Shown here: positions 59,276 through 64,000 of the stretch, in pieces
Numbering within the stretch: the stretch's first letter is position 1
How the letters are laid out: every line of letters starts with the position of its first letter
Source: Motacilla alba alba
Lineage: Eukaryota; Chordata; Aves; Passeriformes; Motacillidae
DNA length: 64,000 nucleotides
Direction of reading: 5' to 3'
NCBI RefSeq assembly: GCF_015832195.1
Contig: NC_052033.1
Location: 4,340,001-4,404,000, forward strand
Made by a program: the position numbers and the translations under genes
Notes under the pieces: generated by a model
Database searches by the model: none
What the model was told of the DNA's origin: nothing
The model's input: only the letters and a program-made list of their open reading frames with translations

Positions 59276-61069
59276 AACCAGTCTCCAGTGGATTATGGCA
59301 ACACTGAACAGTTTTCTTTGTTGAGCCTGTTTTAATTCCTTCCTTTTTAAGATGAGCTTGGAATAAATGCAGGTGAGCAAATGGTCCTTCGTGCCTGGCA
59401 TAAGGGGTGCCTTTGCAGAGACAAGGGTGGATCAGTTGGAAGTGGTTGTTTCTGATATATCTTGCTCCAGCAGTGTGAAGGTGGTTGTCCTCTCTGAGGA
59501 GCACAGGGCCTTTGCTGTAACACAGCTTCTGTTCTTTCCTCTCTGATACTCTAGGTGGGTGTTTCACACCAGTGAAAATGGGGAAAGGTGGTTGTCTGGG
59601 AACACTGGTTTAGCTCCTTACAGCACCCTTAGATTTCTGTTAGCATCCTTGCAGAGCTTACAGCAAACCAGCTCTTGGCTCTGAAGGGTCAGTGAGAGCA
59701 CCAAGCCCCAGCAGCCATCACGGAGGAGCCCAGCATGGAAAATGTCACCACACTACTGGAGCCTGGGAATCTTCACCTGGTCTGCACAAATCTTTTGTTT
59801 TAGAGAAGGGACATTTTAAATAGAACCCAAATTTGGTCTACTTGAGTAGACCAAAGGTCTTGTTATGAGCTCTTTTGGTCACCACACTGAAGTAGCTGCA
59901 TCTCTGAATAAGCAATCTCTGTCTTGCAGTCAGGTGCTTTCTGTGTCTCCCATCTGTCCTTGTCTGCCACGGAAAGAAATACATGACCAGGTGCATTCTT
60001 GGCAGTGAATTTCAGGTTATTTCAGGCTGTGATGCTGCCCAAAGTTTGTGAAATACTGTTTGGTTGTATTTTTTTTTTCAAATTCCAAAAGAGTAGTTGG
60101 ACTTTTCCACACTTGGGTTGTAATTTTTTCTCCTACAGCAGTTTAAATTAGAAAAATCACTTCTTTAGAGTATTTGAAACGAAACCATTTCTTATATTTG
60201 AGTTAGCAGTGCTCATTATCTGCCCCTCAGGTGCATCCCACAAGGAGCTGAGCAGAGCCCCTGGTTCCTTTGCTGGCAACGTGTCCATGGCTGCAGTGGT
60301 CAGTGGTGCAAGGATCCAGGGCTTGTTCTCCACACAGTGCTTAGCAGAAACACATCTCACCCAAGCTCCTCCAACTGCTCTGAGATAGCAGGTCCTCATG
60401 TTGAGAAAGATTTCTAGAGCTGGACAGCGTGAGGGACTCTGAGATCCAGAGTACAACTTTTGTTCCTAGAGAAATCTCATAGTGCAGAGTGGTGATTAAC
60501 TCTTGTCAGTTGTAGGGCTCTGGAAGGAATAAGTAAGGATGTAGTTGTTCAATTCCTTCAGAATTATTTGGGAGAGGGGATCTGATGAATGGCAAGACCA
60601 CCAGTCCTAGATTGGTGGATTCAGGATGGAAGCTGGATTTTAAATTTTTTTAAGGGAAAATAAGTGGTTGGTAAGATCTGCCTTAGCACGAGAAAAGCAG
60701 AGCAGGGATGGTCAGAGTGCCTCGAGGAAAGTAGCATGTCTCTACCACACAGGTATTTGGCTAATAAGTTAATAGTGCATGTTTCTAATTGTAGCAATAA
60801 TACAGTTGGAAATAATAATTCTCATTGCTGTAAGAAAACAAATTGCTTGACTTAATATGTTAAAACACGTTCAGATCATTGGGTGCTGCTTTGCCCCAAG
60901 AAGGGGAGGTAGCCAAGGTGGAAATTGGAAGGAAAAGACCTGGTTGTGATTTGTGCTGCTGATGCTCAGTGGGCAGTGTGGCTAGCTGAGTATTGTGTTG
61001 TATGTTACTGTGTCATGTGATAACAGCACCATGTTTTCCTGTCATTTCCACAACTTTTCCTGGCTGAAG

Positions 61070-61165
61070 TGACACACAAGCAACCCCGGGTAGTAATCAC
61101 ATTGTCCCGTTCAGTTTCAAAAGGAGAGAAGCGGACCTCATCCAGAAACTTTCCAGCAGGCTACA
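61070..61165 (+). other. Candidate in-frame cassette exon of MAP2K4
   Basis: A 96-bp segment with an upstream pyrimidine-rich tract and AG (61,068–61,069) and a strong donor GTAAGC (61,166). After the AT that ends MAP2K4 exon 2 it would read Ile then DTQATPGSNHIVPFSFKRRE, followed by ADLIQKLSSRL. It would leave CA to join the A of the following exon, so the frame is kept. An in-frame TGA lies just upstream of the acceptor. I do not recognise the peptide, and chance in 12 kb of intron is a real alternative. Confidence 0.25.
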
Positions 61166-64000
61166 GTAAGCTTTCCTGTCTGTTAGCCATTGTCAAATCT
61201 TCTCCATCCCCCAAAAATGGCATCTCTGAAAGTAATGAAATTGTCTCAGAAATAGTGTCATTCCATTGGGTGATTGCTGTGTAATAATGATTTTGCAAAC
61301 TATTTGTGGTCTGTATTGAGGTTATTTTGTTGATTCTTATAGCTGTGCTCTTGTTTCTGTTTGCTGTTCTCTCTCAGGGAGCTGCCCATGACCCAGGAGA
61401 GGAAATAAAAAGAATCAGCATTCTCAGAAGGGTTATTTAAATTAATTAGCTCAGAGTTTTCCAGCATTATCCTGAAGTTCTTGAATCCAGTTTAAGCTTT
61501 AAAATCCCAGCACTGGTGGGTTCAGTGAATGTGCTGCAGTCTGACTCATGGCTGAATCAAAATGAGTTTGAGATCAATGTGCTCAGTTAAATTCAGCTCA
61601 GTCTTCACCACTGTGGCTGGGGAGGTTTTCTTCATGTAAGGGCAGGGTTAATCAAATCCGTTGTAACTCAGTACTTTACTAGGGGAGCTTAATACAAAAT
61701 ATTGACCTTTTAAAAGCCTCAGTCAATCCCACTGAAGCCAGAGAGACTCTGAGCATGTGCTGGGCTGAGGCTTGTGAACTCTGGAAGGGCTGTGCCATCT
61801 TCCACTTTTTGTTGTTATCTTTATCTTAACATTTTGGAGGAGCACAAGAAGCCAGAGCAGTGCTTGGTTGAATTTCAGCCTCTTGGTCTCAAGGAAAGGG
61901 AGCAAATGTGCTTTGCTTTAATCTGAGCAGGTCACAGGTGCAAAACTATTTCCTTCCTCTGCCACATTTTCTGTATCTCTTCTTCATGTCCAGGAATCTA
62001 TTCCTGAATATAATGAAGCCTCAGGACAGCTTACATGGATCAGAGCAAACCCAAATTAGTTCTGCCCCTCTTGCAAAGATGCTGTTTGTTTATGAAAAGC
62101 AATAATTTCTTCTTCTGAGAATCCAAAAACTTTGTGACAGCACCAGCTTTTTCACCCCCCTAGGAAAAAAAAAGGAACATTTCTTTTGGAGACCTTTTCT
62201 AGTGAAATTCAAGCTAGGGTTGATATGGTTTTAGCATTGCCCTGCAGGGTCTGAAAACGGTTTTAGAAATGACACAGACTTTGAGATAGAAGAAACAAAG
62301 CTCTCCAGAATCTCTCCAGGCTGTCTGAGAGTCTTGGTAGGAACATGTCAGCTACAGTCCTAAACTGTGTTTGTACTCTGAAGTTGCACAGTGTCATTTG
62401 GACCCTGCAGTTTACCTGGAAGTTTTTTTGTTAGGATTTACATTTTAGCTTTGGCTGATGGACCACAAATCAGTTTTTATAATGTCAGCCTTTTTACCTA
62501 GTGTGTGGAGAAACAGAATATGTTCTCATTAACCCTAGTGAAAATAGGAGCTTTAGTGAGAGACTTCTGAGCAGAGTCCAGCACCAGGCAGGCTTGGGAG
62601 GCACAGCTGGTTTGCTTGGATCTTTTTGCTTCTGCAGATTTTATTCATGTCAGCTGTACCATCAACTATGTCAGCTTTTGGGCTTCTTTGAGTCCTGCAG
62701 AGCTCTCAGCAAAGTGAAACAGAGGAGACAGGCAGCTACCTACATCTTTTTGGCCTTGCTTCATGTCTGTTGACTTTCAATTTTGCTTAAAAAACCCCAC
62801 CACCTTTTCTCTGCTTCTTTCAACAGTCCTTCTTTTTCATGCCAAGGAAATGCTTCTTTTTAAAAGTTGTGGCCTCCCTGCAGCCGGTTGTTAACAGCAG
62901 GGCTCAGGAAACTTTCACAGCCTGTCTGGGAGCTTCCCAAGGTGTCTGTGGGCCTCCACAGGAGATTTTGGGGTCCTGTGGCCATCGCAGACCCTCCCAC
63001 GTGTGTCCAGCTGTGCAGCTTGTGGCGAGCAGCCTCGTGGCCGTGCCGGGCCCGGCGGTGCCTGGCGCCAGCGCCCGCCCGCCTCCTGCCAAGCTGGACA
63101 CGGCCCTGACAAAGGACAACTGTTTGGAGGAGTTGTTGTCTTGCTTGGTGCTCCTAATCCCTGGAATAACTGCTGTGACAAGCATAGTAACCATCTGCAG
63201 TGAGGCTGACACATTGGTGCCTTTTGAGTGCGAGGATCGCAGCCACCTCCTCGGCCCCTTCTTTCTTGGCTTTTCAAAAATTTTCAAAACCAAGATGGGG
63301 AGTTGGAAGCTCAAACCCTGGATGAGTTTTCAGGAGTTGTAGTCACTCTAAGGTGACTTTTGGAAATGCTACTTTTAGCTGTTTCAAGAGCATCTAGCAC
63401 ACTTGAGCTATTTATATTATTTTTTAAAATCATATGTGAAGCCCCACAAGTCCATCTTACACATCCTGGGCATTTGGAGAATATATGTCCAATTTTGCCC
63501 AACATTCCCAGACTTAGAGAAGGTTAGATTTCACAGTTTAAAAAAACAAAATGATAGGAGAAGGCACATGTTGCTGACTTGTGTGCAAACTCTGATGTGC
63601 AGTAATCCCAGGGACTGGGCACTAACTGCTTTGTACCTTCACTAGAGCCTGGGCTGTGTGGTTGTCCTGCTATTCTCTGAAGCTGGCTGCTGTAGTATCC
63701 AGAGCACCAGCATGTAGTGCAGGGTTTAGGCAGGCTTTTTTGCTTTTGGAGGCACGTCCACCCTGTGGATTTCTGTCCTCATACATCTGCAGCAATGCAA
63801 ACATACAGAAAGATGTCCTGCATTGGCAATTTAGTTTTTATTGCCTCACTCAAGAGTTCCCAATTTAGATCAATGCAGAGAGTCTGTGTTCTAGATTTGC
63901 ATTTTTGGCATGATAATCCCTTGGGATTTTGCTTTACACTGAAAAATTTCTTATACAAAGTGTAGATTTTTGACATTAAAAGCAATTATTGCATTCCAGT

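Larger units (their letters stand above)
52003..64000 (+). other. MAP2K4: MAP2K4 intron 2 (partial, about 12 kb)
   Basis: Begins with donor GTGAGT at 52,003. Contents seen: a 20-bp direct repeat with 41-bp period (54,394 and 54,435; GGATGGAGTCTAGAGAAGAG), a poly-T tract near 56,370, a short GT-rich run at 58,102–58,115, a CR1 tail at 59,053, and a candidate cassette exon at 61,070–61,165. A locally GC-rich patch at 63,000–63,110 lies inside a 167-codon frame that I do not recognise. No exon encoding ERLRTHSIESSGKLKISPEQ was found. Confidence 0.7.

Noticed and set aside
62839..63342. 167-codon plus-strand frame in MAP2K4 intron 2
   Set aside because: Partly GC-rich local sequence, antisense also open, and no recognised family; not MAP2K4 exon 3.

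Overview
This is a eukaryotic, avian window, most likely from a songbird (passerine). The evidence is GT-AG split genes whose exon products match vertebrate proteins, several CR1 retrotransposon 3' ends in both orientations, and ERV solo-LTR-like repeats of a type I associate with passerines. The gene order MYH3 – SCO1 – ADPRM – TMEM220 – MAP2K4 corresponds to human 17p13-p12 and, from memory, to bird chromosome 18. Nearly all long open frames are accidental. They are stop-free GC-rich repeats or CpG islands, while the real genes are short exons that I assembled by reading splice sites and checking codon phase.

Layout. Positions 1–4,860 (minus) hold the first eight coding exons of a sarcomeric myosin heavy chain, best matched to embryonic MYH3; the rest lies left of the window. 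A TATA box at 5,761–5,768 (minus) is a candidate MYH3 core promoter. Positions 5,800–12,100 are intergenic with a CR1 copy and an LTR. Positions 12,948–16,247 (minus) hold complete SCO1 (6 coding exons, 264 aa), with a G-rich minisatellite in its last intron. Positions 16,293–19,086 (plus) hold complete ADPRM (3 exons, 318 aa), divergent from SCO1 with only 45 bp between the start codons. Positions 20,523–24,809 (minus) hold complete TMEM220 (6 exons, 159 aa), convergent with ADPRM and preceded by a long G-rich simple repeat that includes a (GGGATA) run. Positions 24,810–30,180 are intergenic with old CR1 remnants. Positions 30,546 to the window end (plus) hold the 5' part of MAP2K4: a CpG-island first exon, a 21-kb intron 1, exon 2 at 51,900–52,002 and the start of a long intron 2.

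The genes do not form a pathway. They are a conserved neighbourhood: muscle motor (MYH3), mitochondrial copper chaperone for cytochrome c oxidase (SCO1), Mn-dependent ADP-ribose/CDP-alcohol diphosphatase (ADPRM), small membrane protein (TMEM220) and stress-kinase kinase (MAP2K4). The most interesting points are the 45-bp SCO1/ADPRM divergent promoter, two fast-evolving G-rich arrays beside coding exons, the direct TMEM220–MAP2K4 adjacency without the genes that separate them in mammals, and a frame-preserving candidate cassette exon in MAP2K4 intron 2. I found no clear novel multi-gene system.
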